A stretch of DNA of 64,000 bases, from NCBI RefSeq assembly GCF_030160295.1, contig NZ_BSOB01000061.1, positions 664 to 64,663 of the forward strand. Reading direction: 5' to 3'. The position numbers and the translations under genes are program-made. The first letter of the stretch is position 1, and every line of letters starts with the position of its first letter. Below are positions 63,863 through 64,000 of this stretch, in pieces. The stretch is from Dyella acidisoli. GTDB taxonomy: Bacteria; Pseudomonadota; Gammaproteobacteria; Xanthomonadales; Rhodanobacteraceae. The notes under the pieces were generated by a model, which saw nothing but the letters and a program-made list of their open reading frames with translations, was not told the origin of the DNA and made no database searches.

Positions 63863-64000
63863 ATGAGTACATCATCAAATCGCGTCGTCGCTACCCGTAA
63901 GCTCGCTTATGCATATAAAGACGATCCAGAAAGAAGGGCCTTCACCGTTTGCATCAACGAACCATATCTTTTGACAGAGGGATCGGTTGACTTTGATTTC
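63863..64000 (+). CDS. Second small immunity-like protein (partial, cut by the window end)
   Basis: A frame starting at ATG 63863 with AGAGGA just upstream. The visible 46 residues (MSTSSNRVVATRKLAYAYK...) again show the beta-rich opening RVVATRKLAYAYKDDPERRAF, like SVIAKRTLQAKDGREIE of the preceding gene, and INEPYLLTEGSVDFDF. It is probably a paralogue, so immunity genes are in tandem. The end is outside the window. Confidence 0.6.
   Translation, partial: MSTSSNRVVATRKLAYAYKDDPERRAFTVCINEPYLLTEGSVDFDF

Overview
The window looks like chromosome from a high-GC gammaproteobacterium of the order Xanthomonadales (Lysobacterales), most likely Rhodanobacteraceae (Dyella, Rhodanobacter or Luteibacter-like). 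The evidence is gene order and protein character: gcvR-bcp-phoH, dapA-bamC, pcnB-folK-panB-panC-panD, queG/nnrDE-tsaE-amiB-mutL, rplU-rpmA-obg, and rpsT/murJ-ribF-ileS-lspA, plus many short palindromic intergenic repeats. No 16S gene is present, so the genus is an inference.

Layout. 1-4.9 kb: PhoH, peroxiredoxin and GcvR on the minus strand, then divergent dapA-bamC, facing ferredoxin fdxA across a strong shared terminator; tRNA-Glu(CTC) follows. 5.4-9.6 kb: poly(A) polymerase, folate and pantothenate synthesis. 9.7-16.5 kb: queG, then nnrDE-tsaE-amiB-mutL (metabolite repair, tRNA t6A, cell division, mismatch repair). 16.5-23.6 kb: a mixed set (DUF1684, two crotonases, an FKBP isomerase, DUF1289-Nudix-sulfurtransferase, DUF4139). 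23.8-26.0 kb: an RcsB-like response regulator beside a rearranged locus where the start of a YadA-like adhesin gene is joined to the tail of a hybrid histidine kinase gene. 26.2-31.6 kb: VOC protein, thioesterase, uvrA, DUF2059, L21 and L27. 31.8-45.2 kb: obg, then a complete type I Wadjet (JetABCD) plasmid-defence operon, an N4-glycosylasparaginase and cutC, apparently inserted between obg and rpsT; then murJ and ribF. 45.2-48.9 kb: ileS and lspA, with a candidate Ile-rich leader peptide before ileS. 49-55 kb: pgaABCD for poly-N-acetylglucosamine, with a perfect CRP/Clp-type palindrome upstream.

From 55 kb on the window is accessory DNA: a small secreted protein, a Tse2/Tsi2-like toxin-immunity pair, remnants of an integrative element (AlpA-type regulator, ParB-like protein and small partner), and an RHS/YD-repeat locus split into two secreted proteins followed by tandem small immunity-like genes, the last cut by the window end.

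The most interesting items are the Tse2/Tsi2-like pair, the Ile leader peptide of ileS, the adhesin/kinase rearrangement that leaves an RcsB-like regulator without an intact kinase beside it, the modular split RHS array, and the complete Wadjet operon. Several families of palindromic repeats punctuate the gaps between core genes, and two of them supply stop codons to neighbouring genes.
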